64,000 nt of DNA from positions 1,178,001-1,242,000 of the forward strand of contig NZ_JAGPYQ010000002.1 in the NCBI RefSeq assembly GCF_018070025.1, written 5' to 3'. This document shows positions 8,685 through 17,066 of this stretch, in pieces. The translations under genes and the position numbers were made by a program. This stretch comes from Streptomyces liliiviolaceus. GTDB lineage: Bacteria; Actinomycetota; Actinomycetes; Streptomycetales; Streptomycetaceae. Numbering within the stretch: position 1 is the stretch's first letter; every line of letters starts with the position of its first letter. A model generated the notes under the pieces. The model was not told the DNA's origin. It searched no databases and was given only the letters and a program-made list of their open reading frames with translations.

Positions 8685-10433
8685 ATGACCGACCAGGTAC
8701 AGCCGGAGCAGGGCCCGGGAGCGTCCGGACCGGGGCCCGACGGAGCGGGATTCAACTACCGGGGAGCCGAGCAGGAGCTGATCGTCGTCGCTCGGCCCGA
8801 GCCCCGACTGCGCGCCGGGGCCCAGGGGGTCCGTTCGGCGGCCGGCGCCGATGTGTCGGCACTCACCATGTTCCTCAGTGACGAACAGCTCGCCCTTGAG
8901 CCGCTGTTCGGCAGCGAGGAGCGGCTCCGGTCGGCGGCCCCGCCACCGGCCGACGGCGCCGAGACACTGCCCGACCTCGGCCTGTTCTACCGGGTACGGG
9001 GCGGCGAGGAACGGGCCCAGGAACTGCGTTCACGGATCGCCGCGCTGCCGGAGATCGCCACGGCGTACGTGAAACCGGCCGCCGTACCGGCCTCCGTGGG
9101 CTCCGTCGGCCAGAGCGCCGACGAGACCAGGCGCCACAAGGAGGGCGCCCCCGTCACACCCGACTTCACCAGCCGTCAGGGCTATCTGCGCCCCGCACCC
9201 GAGGGCGTGGACGCGTACTGGGCCTGGCAGCGGCCCGGCGGGTCCGGCCAGGGCGTCACCGTGATCGACGTGGAGGGAGCCTGGCAGCTGGGCCACGAGG
9301 ACCTCGCGGCGAAGCTCGCGGGCGTCGTCGTGGGCACCCCGATCCAGGACCTGGCCTGGCGCAATCACGGGACCGCCGTGATCGGGGTGATCGGCGGCGA
9401 CCGCAACGAGTACGGGATCACCGGCATCGCGCCGGACAGCGTGACCGCGGCCGCCTCCTTCCACGGCATCGGCACGGCGGCGGCGATCCACGCGGCGGCC
9501 GACCGGCTCGGCCCCGGCGACATCATCCTGATCGAACTGCACCGCCCGGGACCGCGGTTCGACTACCAGCAGCGCGACGACCAGCGCGGTTACACCCCCG
9601 TCGAGTGGTGGCCCGACGACTTCGCGGCCATCCGGTACGCGACCGCCCGCGGCATCATCGTGGTGGAGGCCGCCGGCAACGGCGGCGAGTCGCTGGACGA
9701 CGCCGTGTACGAACGCCGCCCCGACGAATTCCCCGAGTGGTGGCGCAACCCCTTCAACCCGTCCCACCAGTCCTCCGGCGCGATCCTGGTCGGCGCGGGC
9801 GCCCCGCCGCCCGGCACCCACGGCCGCGACCACGGCCCGGACCGCTCGCGACTGGCGTTCTCCAACTACGGGGCGCGGGTGGACGCGCAGGGGTGGGGCC
9901 GCGAGGTCACCACGACCGGCGGCTTCTGGGACCGGCCCGGCGATCTGCAGGGCGGCGCCGAGGAGATCGCCTGGTTCACGGACACCTTCTCCGGGACGTC
10001 CTCCGCCTCCCCGGTGGTGGTCGGCGCCCTGGCCGCGCTGCAGGGCATGCTCAGGGCGGCCGGTCAGGAGTCGATGACCCCGGAGAAGGCGCGCAAGGTG
10101 CTGCGGGCGACCGGGTCCCCGCAGCAGGACGCGCCGGGCCGGCCCGCGTCGCAGCGGATCGGCAGCCGGCCGGACATCAAGGCGGCGGTGGCCCATCTGC
10201 TGCCGGGGGCGGTCGGTTCGGGCCAGGCCGAACGGTACTGGGACGAACTGGTGCCCTATCCGCGTGAACTCCCGCCCAGGCTCCGGCTCTACGTGGCCGG
10301 CGGCTGGCGGAGCCTGCACAACCCGTCTCCCGAGATCCGCCAGTCGGTGCAGGCCGCCTTCGCCGGTGGCAGGCCCGACGTACGGGTCTGGTTCTCGGAC
10401 GACGAGATCGTCGGCCTGGTCGTCACGGGCTGA
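8685..10433 (+). CDS. S8 (subtilisin-like) serine protease without signal peptide, with C-terminal module shared with next gene
   Basis: 582-aa subtilase with a complete triad: Asp195 in TVIDVEGAW, His228 in [14 protein letters not shown], and Ser439 in [13 protein letters not shown]. The first 165 residues are an acidic/Pro-rich start and a small domain ([22 protein letters not shown]), perhaps an inhibitory or adaptor domain. There is no Sec or Tat signal, unusual for the family, so action in the cytoplasm or release by another route is implied. Residues 516-582 (from [11 protein letters not shown]) match the last 67 residues of the Gln-rich protein encoded next. ATG start chosen from GGGAG 9 nt upstream. 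A 107-bp gap with CCCAACCAT-type repeats precedes the partner gene. Possibly a protease/substrate or protease/adaptor pair (inference). Confidence 0.85.
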   Translation: MTDQVQPEQGPGASGPGPDGAGFNYRGAEQELIVVARPEPRLRAGAQGVRSAAGADVSALTMFLSDEQLALEPLFGSEERLRSAAPPPADGAETLPDLGLFYRVRGGEERAQELRSRIAALPEIATAYVKPAAVPASVGSVGQSADETRRHKEGAPVTPDFTSRQGYLRPAPEGVDAYWAWQRPGGSGQGVTVIDVEGAWQLGHEDLAAKLAGVVVGTPIQDLAWRNHGTAVIGVIGGDRNEYGITGIAPDSVTAAASFHGIGTAAAIHAAADRLGPGDIILIELHRPGPRFDYQQRDDQRGYTPVEWWPDDFAAIRYATARGIIVVEAAGNGGESLDDAVYERRPDEFPEWWRNPFNPSHQSSGAILVGAGAPPPGTHGRDHGPDRSRLAFSNYGARVDAQGWGREVTTTGGFWDRPGDLQGGAEEIAWFTDTFSGTSSASPVVVGALAALQGMLRAAGQESMTPEKARKVLRATGSPQQDAPGRPASQRIGSRPDIKAAVAHLLPGAVGSGQAERYWDELVPYPRELPPRLRLYVAGGWRSLHNPSPEIRQSVQAAFAGGRPDVRVWFSDDEIVGLVVTG

Positions 10434-10540
10434 CCCGACCGACCGGCCATCGGGCCACGTCCGATGAGCGGTCTCCACGACCCACCATCACCCAGCAACG
10501 CCCAACCATCGCCCAACCATTGAGGGAAGGTGGCACCCGC

Positions 10541-11197
10541 ATGAGCACCACCCCGCAGATGAGCCAGCAGGGCCAACAGGGACAGCAGGGCTACGGCCAG
10601 CAGGGGTTCGGCCAGCAGGGCCAGCAGCAGGGCCCGAGCACGGCTCCCCCGCAGCAGGGACAGCAGCAGGGCTACGGCCAGCAGCAGTTCGGGCCCCAGC
10701 AGTTCGGCCAGCAGCAGCCGTTCGGGCAGCAGCAGGGCTACGGGCAGCAGCAGCCGTTCGGCCAGCAGCAGGGGTACGGGCAGCAGCAGCCCTTCGGCCA
10801 GCAGGGCATGGGCCAACAGGGCATGGGCCAGCAGGTTCCCCAGCATCTGCAGCAGCAGCTCCAGCAGCTGGGCCAGCAGCAGCCGTTCCAGCAGCTGCTC
10901 CAGCAACTCGGCGGGCAGCAGCAGCAACAGCAGGGCCAGCCGCTGGTCATGCGCAGCGCCGTCGAGGCCGCCGCGCTGACGAGCGGTGTCGCCGAGCACT
11001 TCTGGGACGTCGTCACCCCGCTGCCGGGCCAGCCGTCGATCCTCTACCTGTACATCAACCAGGCCTGGCGTCCGCTGGTCAACCCGAACCAGGTGACGCA
11101 CGACGAGGTCCAGGAGGCCTTCGCCTTCGGCCAGCAGGTCATCGGGATCTACGACTCCTCGACGAACACCATCCAGGCCGTGATCGTGAACAAGTAG
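10541..11197 (+). CDS. Gln-rich low-complexity protein with C-terminal module shared with the S8 protease
   Basis: 218 aa. Residues 5-135 are prion-like low complexity, with [10 protein letters not shown] and repeated [12 protein letters not shown] units plus [10 protein letters not shown]. Residues 152-218 form a compact domain starting [12 protein letters not shown] and containing [15 protein letters not shown] and [13 protein letters not shown]. This domain has the same length and key residues as the protease's last 67 residues. I recognise no named family. There is no signal peptide or membrane segment. The CAG-rich coding strand gives a strong local codon bias. Start ATG at 10541 has GGGAAGG upstream with a 10-nt spacer; an in-frame TTG at 10520 would add seven residues. 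The low-complexity arm may drive assembly or condensation and the domain may recruit the protease; both are inference. Confidence 0.8.
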   Translation: MSTTPQMSQQGQQGQQGYGQQGFGQQGQQQGPSTAPPQQGQQQGYGQQQFGPQQFGQQQPFGQQQGYGQQQPFGQQQGYGQQQPFGQQGMGQQGMGQQVPQHLQQQLQQLGQQQPFQQLLQQLGGQQQQQQGQPLVMRSAVEAAALTSGVAEHFWDVVTPLPGQPSILYLYINQAWRPLVNPNQVTHDEVQEAFAFGQQVIGIYDSSTNTIQAVIVNK

Positions 11198-11249
11198 CGG
11201 CCTGACGGACGGACCACCGCACGCCTGACGCGCGGTGGAGCGCACAGAG

Positions 11250-11281
11250 GGCGCCGGACGGGCGAGGACCCGTCCGGCGCC
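11250..11281. terminator. Hairpin terminator between convergent genes
   Basis: Perfect 13-bp stem GGCGCCGGACGGG (11250-11262) and its complement (11269-11281), with a 6-nt loop CGAGGA. It lies between the Gln-rich gene (+) and mshC (-). There is no T-run, as is common in Streptomyces. Confidence 0.75.
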
Positions 11282-11302
11282 CGGCGTCGTGCGCGACAGG
11301 GC

Positions 11303-12532
11303 CTAGAGGGCCACACCCATCAGGGCGTCCACGGCGCGGGAGACGACGCCGGGGGCGCCCTCGTCCGTACCGCCGCGCTCCTCCTGGAGGGCGGCCCAGC
11401 GGTCGACGGCCGCGAGGGCCGAGGGCGCGTCCAGGTCGTTCGCGAGGGCCTCGCGGATCTCGTCGACGAGCGCCTCGGCCGGCGGTCCGTCGGGCCGCGA
11501 CACGGCGGCCCGCCAGCGCTCCAGGCGCGCGACGGCGTCCCGCAGCACCTGGTCGGTCCACTCCCAGTCGGCCCGGTAGTGGTGCGAGAGCAGGGCGAGC
11601 CGGATGGCCGCCGGGTCGACGCCCTCGCGGCGGAGCGTGGACACGAAGACGAGGTTGCCCTTGGACTTGGACATCTTCTCGCCGTCGAGCGCGACCATGC
11701 CGGCGTGCACGTACGCCTTGGCCATGGGGAACTCGCCGGTCAGTGCCTGTGCGTGGGAGGCGCCCATCTCGTGGTGCGGGAAGGCGAGGTCGGAGCCGCC
11801 GCCCTGGACGTCGAAGCCCATTCCCAGGTGGTCGAGCGCGATCGCGACGCACTCGATGTGCCAGCCGGGCCGTCCCTGCCCGAGCGAACCGCCGTCCCAG
11901 CTGGGCTCGCCCTCGCGGGCCGCCATCCACAGCATCGGGTCGAGCGGGTTCTTCTTGCCCGGACGGTCCGGGTCGCCGCCGCGCTCGGCGGACAGCAGCC
12001 GCATGGCCGCCGCGTCGAGGTTGGCCACCCCGCCGAAGTGCGGATCGGCCTCCACGGAGAAGTAGACGTCACCTTCCAGTTCGTAGGCGGCACCGGAGTC
12101 CCGCAGCCGTTCGACCAGCGGGACGATCCCGGGTATGGCCTCGACCGCGCCGACGTAGTGCCTCGGGGGCAGCATCCGCAGGGCGGTCATGTCCTCGCGG
12201 AAGAGGGTCGTCTCCTGCTCGGCGAGGGAGACCCAGTCGACGTTGTCCCGCGCGGCGCGCTCCAGCAGAGGGTCGTCGACGTCCGTCACGTTCTGGACGT
12301 AGTGAACCTGCCGCTTGGTGTCGAGCCACACGCGCTGTACGAGGTCGAACGCGTTGTAGGTCGCCGCGTGACCGATGTGGGTCGCGTCGTACGGAGTGAT
12401 GCCGCAGACATAGATACGGGCGACGGGACCGGGGTCGAGGGTCACAGGACCACCGGTCGCGGTGTCGTGGATCCTGAGGTCGCGGCCCTTGCCGGGCAGG
12501 GCGGGGACCTCGGAAGCGGGCCAGGCATGCAT
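11303..12532 (-). CDS. mshC: Cysteine:1-D-myo-inosityl 2-amino-2-deoxy-alpha-D-glucopyranoside ligase (mycothiol biosynthesis)
   Basis: 409-aa cytoplasmic ATP-dependent ligase that joins L-Cys to GlcN-inositol, the third step of mycothiol synthesis. It is a class I Cys-tRNA synthetase homologue that lacks the tRNA-binding domain, and its length fits MshC (about 410) rather than CysS. It shows [16 protein letters not shown] (Zn-binding Cys plus HIGH motif, about residues 41-56), [11 protein letters not shown] (about 239, zinc/cysteine site) and [10 protein letters not shown] (KMSKS, about 283). ATG at 12532 is the first in-frame Met. It lies 99 bp downstream of the SCO1664-like gene on the same strand, in the order phosphomutase-like, DUF3090, SCO1664-like, mshC that is conserved in mycobacteria and Streptomyces. 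Confidence 0.95.
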   Translation of the reverse strand: MHAWPASEVPALPGKGRDLRIHDTATGGPVTLDPGPVARIYVCGITPYDATHIGHAATYNAFDLVQRVWLDTKRQVHYVQNVTDVDDPLLERAARDNVDWVSLAEQETTLFREDMTALRMLPPRHYVGAVEAIPGIVPLVERLRDSGAAYELEGDVYFSVEADPHFGGVANLDAAAMRLLSAERGGDPDRPGKKNPLDPMLWMAAREGEPSWDGGSLGQGRPGWHIECVAIALDHLGMGFDVQGGGSDLAFPHHEMGASHAQALTGEFPMAKAYVHAGMVALDGEKMSKSKGNLVFVSTLRREGVDPAAIRLALLSHHYRADWEWTDQVLRDAVARLERWRAAVSRPDGPPAEALVDEIREALANDLDAPSALAAVDRWAALQEERGGTDEGAPGVVSRAVDALMGVAL

Positions 12533-12631
12533 ACCTTGAGCCTAACCGGACGGATGTTCCGTATACGAACCGGACCAGGGCAGATGGCCGGACAGGCGTT
12601 CTTGCGCGTGGCCTCGAAGTGTGCGTCCGGG

Positions 12632-13492
12632 CTATACGGGTGGCCAAGGGATCGCGGGCCACTCCCCCGAGGGCCCGGGATGCCGTCCGGAGGCGAGCAG
12701 ATCGGCCACACGGGCGCGTGTGGCGTCCAGTTCCGCCTCGGTGATCAGTTCCCCCAGCCGTACGCCCAGCGGCCCTCCCAGGGCGTCCCTGAGCCGTTCC
12801 AGGGCCTCGACGGCCTCAGGGGTGAGCTTCTCCCCCGCCCAGCCCCACAACAGCGTCCGCAGCTTGTTCTCGGCGTTGAACGTCACGCCGTGGTCGATTC
12901 CGTACAGCCGTCCCCCGGAGGTGGGCAGCAGATGCCCGCCCTTGCGGTCCGCGTTGTTGATCACCGCGTCGAGGACGGCGAGCCGGCGCAGCCGTTCGTC
13001 GTCGGCGTGCACGAGCAGGGCGGTGCGCCCCTCGCCGACCTCGGCGAGGCCGATGGCCTTCCAGCCCTCACCGGGCTCCTCGGCGTCGACGAGCGCGAGC
13101 AGCCCGGCGCCTCCCTCGATGACCTGGCCTGCGTCGCCGTGGCCGTCCTCCGGTTCGTCGTCCGGCGGCTCGATCCACAGCTGGCACATGCCCCGGCCGT
13201 ACGGTCCTTCGCGCAGCACGGTGGTCGGGACGAGCCCCCAGCCGGTGGCCTCGGACACCTCGTAGGCCGCGACCTCACGCTGGGCGAGGGTGCCGTCGGG
13301 GAAGTCCCACAGCGGGCGCTCGCCGGCGACCGGCTTGTAGACGCAGGTCGCCTCGCGTCCCTCGTACGACACGTCGCACAGCAGTACCGCGTTCGAGGCC
13401 TCCCGGATGCGGCCGCGGACGGTCAGCTCGCCCTCGGTGAGCAGTTCGGCCGTGGTCACGCCTCGCGACGGTATCCGTTCTGGCGCGGACAT
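12632..13492 (-). CDS. SCO1664 family protein (PI3/4-kinase-like fold)
   Basis: 286-aa actinobacterial protein with a phosphatidylinositol 3/4-kinase-like catalytic core. Visible motifs are CVYKPVAGERPLWDFP (about 49-64; Lys of the nucleotide site), LAVLDAVINNADRKGGHLL (about 173-191; catalytic-loop Asp/Asn) and YGIDHGVTF (about 199; metal-binding Asp). Substrate unknown. The ATG at 13492 lies inside the upstream DUF3090 gene, a 37-bp overlap that implies translational coupling. Its conserved position next to mshC suggests a link to thiol or redox metabolism, but that is guilt by association. Confidence 0.85.
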   Translation of the reverse strand: MSAPERIPSRGVTTAELLTEGELTVRGRIREASNAVLLCDVSYEGREATCVYKPVAGERPLWDFPDGTLAQREVAAYEVSEATGWGLVPTTVLREGPYGRGMCQLWIEPPDDEPEDGHGDAGQVIEGGAGLLALVDAEEPGEGWKAIGLAEVGEGRTALLVHADDERLRRLAVLDAVINNADRKGGHLLPTSGGRLYGIDHGVTFNAENKLRTLLWGWAGEKLTPEAVEALERLRDALGGPLGVRLGELITEAELDATRARVADLLASGRHPGPSGEWPAIPWPPV

Positions 13493-14046
13493 ACGTGTCC
13501 TTCCGGGTCGAGCGGGAGACTGCACAGCGGGCAGGGCGGCCGGCCCGCGTTGACGACTTCGAGGGCGCGCTTGGCGAAGGCGCGGGCCTGTGCGCCGGTG
13601 AGGCGCACGCGCAGCATCGGCGGCCCGTTCTCCTCGTCCTGGAGCAGTTCCTCCTCGGCAGCGGCCAGGTCCTCCTCGGAGTCGGCGTCCAGCTCCACGA
13701 GCGCCTGGGCCTCGACGATCATGCGCTGCTCGTCGCCGTCCCAGGCGAGGGCCATGGTGCCGACCCGGAACTCCTCCTCGACGGGCGTGTCGAGCGGGGC
13801 GGTGTCGGAGACCGCCGTCGGGGGCAGCACGGGGACGGGGGCGATGCCGCCGGTGCGCCGTACGACCTCGTCGAGAAGCTCGTCCATTCGTTCGGCGAGC
13901 GCCGCGACCTGCGTCTTCTCCAGGGCGACACTGGTCACCCGGGGGCCGGAGGAGGCCTGCAGGAAGAAGGTACGGCGCCCTGGCAGCCCGACCGTACCGG
14001 CTACGAAACGGTCCGGCGGGTCGTAGAGGAACACCTGACGGGACAC
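13456..14046 (-). CDS. DUF3090 family protein with C-terminal zinc-ribbon-like motif
   Basis: 196-aa conserved actinobacterial protein of unknown function. It starts SRQVFLYDPPDRFVAGTVG and is rich in acidic residues around 105-130 (LDADSEEDLAAAEEELLQDE). It ends with CPLCSLPLDPEGHVCPRQNG, a CxxC...HxC cluster suitable for zinc. GTG at 14046 is chosen because the family begins at this S-R-Q-V-F and GGAGACAGGAC lies just upstream. Its 3' end overlaps the SCO1664-like gene by 37 bp in another frame. DUF3090 and SCO1664-type proteins travel together next to mshC in actinobacteria. Confidence 0.87.
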   Translation of the reverse strand: MSRQVFLYDPPDRFVAGTVGLPGRRTFFLQASSGPRVTSVALEKTQVAALAERMDELLDEVVRRTGGIAPVPVLPPTAVSDTAPLDTPVEEEFRVGTMALAWDGDEQRMIVEAQALVELDADSEEDLAAAEEELLQDEENGPPMLRVRLTGAQARAFAKRALEVVNAGRPPCPLCSLPLDPEGHVCPRQNGYRREA

Positions 14047-14149
14047 GTCCTGTCTCCATTGGATCGATCGACTGCTTCTGCCGTCACTTGCGTCTGCCGC
14101 GGACAACTGCCGCGCTGCTTCGACCGCATCACCCTACTGCGGCCGACGA

Positions 14150-14836
14150 TCACGGTGCGCCCGCACCGCCCCCGACCGCGGCGTCGCCGCCGGACGGCTC
14201 CTCGCGCGGCGCGAGGGAGGCGAGATCGCCGGTGTCCCCGAGCCGTAGGAGAAATGGCCGCAGTCGTGTGTAACGGATCGCGGTGATGGAACACGGTTCT
14301 ACGGAGATCCGCTGGAAGAGGTCCAGATGAAGACCGAGTGCGTCGGCCACGAGCGACTTGATGATGTCGCCGTGCGAGCACATGAGATAGACGGCGTCGC
14401 CGCCGTGATCGCGCTCCACGCGCGCGTTCCACTCCCGTACCGCCGCGGCGGCGCGGGTCTGCATCGCGCGCATGGACTCACCGCCGGGGAACGCGGCGGC
14501 GGAGGGGTGTGCCTGGACGACCTCCATCAGCGGCTCGCCCGACAGCTCGGCGAGTTTGCGGCCGGACCAGTCTCCGTAGTGGCACTCCCCGATGCGGTCG
14601 TCGGAGTGGGCCGTCAGGGCGGGACGGGCGTCGAGGAGCGGCTGGATCGTCTCCTGGCAGCGCTGGAGGGGGCTGCTGACTATTTCGGCGAGCGGGATGT
14701 CCGCGAGGCGCCCGGGCAGGGCCGCCGCCTGCGCGCTGCCGCGCTCGTCGAGGGCGACGCCGGGTGTCCATCCGGCGAGGAGTCCCGCGGTGTTGGCGGT
14801 GGAGCGTCCGTGCCGGACAAGGATCAAGGTGGGCAT
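14150..14836 (-). CDS. Histidine phosphatase family protein (MSMEG_4193-like phosphomutase)
   Basis: 228-aa cytosolic phosphoglycerate-mutase-like phosphatase. The phosphohistidine motif LILVRHGRSTANTAG is at residues 4-18; the second Arg is in SSPLQRCQET (about 55); GECHYGDWSGRKL and MCSHGDIIKSLVAD (about 150, catalytic His) complete the site. The last 25 residues (EEPSGGDAAVGGGAGAP) are flexible. The ATG at 14836 gives the canonical N-terminus. It is first in the minus-strand group leading to DUF3090, SCO1664-like and mshC, with a 103-bp gap before DUF3090. Substrate not known. It is divergent from corA. Confidence 0.88.
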   Translation of the reverse strand: MPTLILVRHGRSTANTAGLLAGWTPGVALDERGSAQAAALPGRLADIPLAEIVSSPLQRCQETIQPLLDARPALTAHSDDRIGECHYGDWSGRKLAELSGEPLMEVVQAHPSAAAFPGGESMRAMQTRAAAAVREWNARVERDHGGDAVYLMCSHGDIIKSLVADALGLHLDLFQRISVEPCSITAIRYTRLRPFLLRLGDTGDLASLAPREEPSGGDAAVGGGAGAP

Positions 14837-14898
14837 GCGGCCCAGCGTAGGCGCCCCACCGGGTGCGCCGGAGAACCAGCGACAGGAGAATTCGCTCT

Positions 14899-15897
14899 GT
14901 GATCGTGGACTGCGCCATCTACCGGGACGGGCACCGGACGGAGGGCCCGGAGGACCTGTCCGACGCGCTGGCCGCGGCACGTGCCTACGGGAACGCCTTC
15001 GTGTGGATAGGGCTGCACGAGCCGACGGAGCGGGAGTTCGGTCTCGTCACGGACGAGTTCGGGCTGCACGAGCTGGCCGTCGAGGACGCCCTCAAGGCGC
15101 ATCAGCGGCCCAAGCTGGAGGTCTACGACGACTCGCTGTTCGCGGTCCTCAAGCCGGTGACGTACGAGCCGGACAGCGACGCCGTGTCGTCCGGCGAGCT
15201 GATGATCTTCCTGGGCGACTGCTTCGTGGTGACCGTGCGGCACGGCGAGGGCTCGCCCCTGAAGTCGGTGCGCGGCCGGCTGGAGAAGGACCCGGAGATG
15301 TTGCGCCTCGGTCCGACGGCGGTGCTGTACGCGATCGCCGACGCCACCGTCGACCACTACCTGGAGGTGGCGACCGAGCTGCAGACCGACCTGGAGGAGC
15401 TGGAGGCGGAGGTGTTCTCGCCGGACGACGGCGGTTCCCGGCACACCGCGTCCCGGATCTACACCTTCAAGCGGCAGATCCAGGAGTTCCGCCGGGCCAC
15501 CGGGCCGCTGTCGGTGCCACTGAACCGTCTGGCGGGCGCCGGGGTGGTCGGCCCCGCGGTGCCGTTCGTCGACGACAAGGCGCACCCGTTCTTCCGGGAC
15601 GTCAACGACCACCTGACCCGGGTCAACGAGTCGGTGGAGTCCCTGGACCGGCTGGTCTCGGACGTCCTGTCGGCGCATCTGGCGCAGATGAGCGTGCGGC
15701 AGAACGACGACATGCGGAAGATCTCCTCGTGGGCGGCCATGGCCGCGGTCCCCACGATGATCGCGGGGATCTACGGCATGAACTTCGAGCACATGCCGGA
15801 GCTGCGCTGGCTCTGGGCCTACCCGGCGGTGATCGCGATCATGGTGGTCCTGGAGGTGCTGCTGTTCCGGCTCTTCAAGCGGCGGGGGTGGCTGTAG
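14899..15897 (+). CDS. corA: CorA-family magnesium/cobalt transporter
   Basis: 332-aa Mg2+/Co2+ channel subunit. The large N-terminal cytoplasmic alpha/beta domain (about 1-265) includes FVWIGLHEPTEREF, HELAVEDALKAHQRPKLE and FLGDCFVVTVRHG. Two C-terminal membrane helices (about 272-292 and 304-324) flank the YGMN filter motif, seen in MIAGIYGMNFEHMPE. RLFKRRGWL is the usual basic tail. GTG at 14899 has AGGAG 10 nt upstream. It shares a 62-bp divergent spacer with the phosphatase gene. Functional pentamer in the cytoplasmic membrane. Confidence 0.94.
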   Translation: MIVDCAIYRDGHRTEGPEDLSDALAAARAYGNAFVWIGLHEPTEREFGLVTDEFGLHELAVEDALKAHQRPKLEVYDDSLFAVLKPVTYEPDSDAVSSGELMIFLGDCFVVTVRHGEGSPLKSVRGRLEKDPEMLRLGPTAVLYAIADATVDHYLEVATELQTDLEELEAEVFSPDDGGSRHTASRIYTFKRQIQEFRRATGPLSVPLNRLAGAGVVGPAVPFVDDKAHPFFRDVNDHLTRVNESVESLDRLVSDVLSAHLAQMSVRQNDDMRKISSWAAMAAVPTMIAGIYGMNFEHMPELRWLWAYPAVIAIMVVLEVLLFRLFKRRGWL

Positions 15898-15923
15898 CGG
15901 GTCGCGGCCGGGCCCGGACGGGC

Positions 15924-15965
15924 TCCACGCGCGCGTGACGCGTACGAGGCGCCACGCGCGCGTGG
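15924..15965. repeat. Duplicated palindrome CCACGCGCGCGTGG between convergent genes
   Basis: CCACGCGCGCGTG occurs at 15924-15936 and again as the full 14-bp palindrome CCACGCGCGCGTGG at 15952-15965, 28 bp apart. It lies between corA (+) and the ferritin-like gene (-). The copies could pair as an imperfect hairpin and serve as a terminator, or simply be GC-rich spacer. Confidence 0.45.
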
Positions 15966-16017
15966 TGGACGCCTGCGGTGGACGGCGGCGGGCCTTGAGC
16001 GGTGGGCGGGAGGGCGG

Positions 16018-16806
16018 TCAGGCGTATCCGGATGCCGCCGTCGCCGGGCCACCCAGGGCGTCGCGCCGCTCCGGCATCGTCAGGGAGACCATCCGCCGCC
16101 AGCCGGCCGCCCGCTCGTACGCGTACATGGCGCGGATGCCCGTGGTGAGCAGCGCCGCCTTGGGCCGGGACCAGCCGAGGATGCGTCCCATGCGGGCCAT
16201 CACGGCGAGGCTGACGTCGCGGTAGACACGGGCCTCGGCCAGCGCGCACTCGCGCAGTGTCCGCTGGATGGTCCGGCCGTGACCGGCCCGGGCGAAGCGC
16301 AGCAGTTCCTCGTGGCAGTACGCGAGGTGGTTGTCCTCGTCGTCGGAGATCATCCGTACGGCCTTGCCGATCTCGGGATGGTCCCCGAAGTCCTTGCGGA
16401 GCATCACCATCTGGTCCGCGGCCCGCTGTTCCGTGACCCTGCTGTGGGACAGGTAGGTGACGATGTCCTGCACGGTGAGGGGTTCGTCGCGCTTGAGCTT
16501 GTCGTGCGTGAGGCCGATGCCGTTCTTCTCCAGGAGCATCGTGTAGTCGGTCTCGGGCGGGATCTCCACCGGCGTCAGACCGCGCTTCTTCATGAGGGCG
16601 TTGAAGATCCGGCCGTGCTTGTCCTCGTCCGCACCGTGCCGGGTGATCTTGGGTGCGAGCGCGCGCTCGGCCTCCGGTACGAGGGCCGCGATCCGCGCGT
16701 TCTCCCAGCCGCCCTGTGTCTCCCCGCTGGCGGCGATGGAGCAGAAGAGCCGGAAGGACTCGTCGTTGTCGATGATCTCCTGGAAGAGACTCTTGGCCGA
16801 AAGCAT
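16018..16806 (-). CDS. Ferritin-like domain protein (diiron helical bundle)
   Basis: 262-aa predicted four-helix-bundle protein. Candidate iron ligands are in GADEDKHGRIFNAL (about 63-76; E..H), SRVTEQRAADQMVM (about 127) and MISDDEDNHLAYCHEELL (about 152-169; E/D..H, H, E). The C-terminal 60 residues contain a Tyr/Trp-rich segment (MYAYERAAGWRRM). ATG at 16806 is preserved by GGAGGTGG 7 nt upstream, which itself lies inside a longer in-frame GTG option (16821). I infer iron or oxygen chemistry; no enzyme name is justified. It is transcribed alone, with a 9-bp hairpin just upstream of the ribosome-binding site. Confidence 0.75.
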   Translation of the reverse strand: MLSAKSLFQEIIDNDESFRLFCSIAASGETQGGWENARIAALVPEAERALAPKITRHGADEDKHGRIFNALMKKRGLTPVEIPPETDYTMLLEKNGIGLTHDKLKRDEPLTVQDIVTYLSHSRVTEQRAADQMVMLRKDFGDHPEIGKAVRMISDDEDNHLAYCHEELLRFARAGHGRTIQRTLRECALAEARVYRDVSLAVMARMGRILGWSRPKAALLTTGIRAMYAYERAAGWRRMVSLTMPERRDALGGPATAASGYA

Positions 16807-16825
16807 GACTGCCACCTCCACGCGC

Positions 16826-16848
16826 GACTCCCGCCTCCTGCGGGAGTC
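16826..16848 (-). promoter_or_regulatory. Inverted repeat / leader hairpin before the ferritin-like gene
   Basis: GACTCCCGC (16826-16834) pairs with GCGGGAGTC (16840-16848) across a 5-nt loop. It is centred about 30 nt upstream of the start codon, next to the Shine-Dalgarno sequence. It could be an operator or a translational hairpin; nothing in the sequence decides which. Confidence 0.45.
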
Positions 16849-16978
16849 CGCAAAGAACGAGTCAAATGGGCAGCCAGGGGTGCGGCAACATCTGTGTCGG
16901 ACAAATCCGCTGAACGGTGGACGCGCAGGGAATGCCGGGCGCGTAACCGAGCGGGCCGTCGCGCGTTGTTCTCCGTGA

Positions 16979-17020
16979 CGGCCGTGGCGGGGAAGACCCC
17001 CCGAGCCCCCACCACGGCCG
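16979..17020. terminator. Hairpin downstream of the LLM oxidoreductase gene
   Basis: CGGCCGTGG (16979-16987) pairs with CCACGGCCG (17012-17020), and an inner CGGGG/CCCCG adds stability. It lies 47 bp past the stop of the minus-strand LLM gene, within a 260-bp gap that also contains the promoter of the ferritin-like gene. Confidence 0.6.
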
Positions 17021-17066
17021 CAGAACTCTCCCGTCCCGCGCGGCTCCCGCGTCCCGCCGGGCGCGG

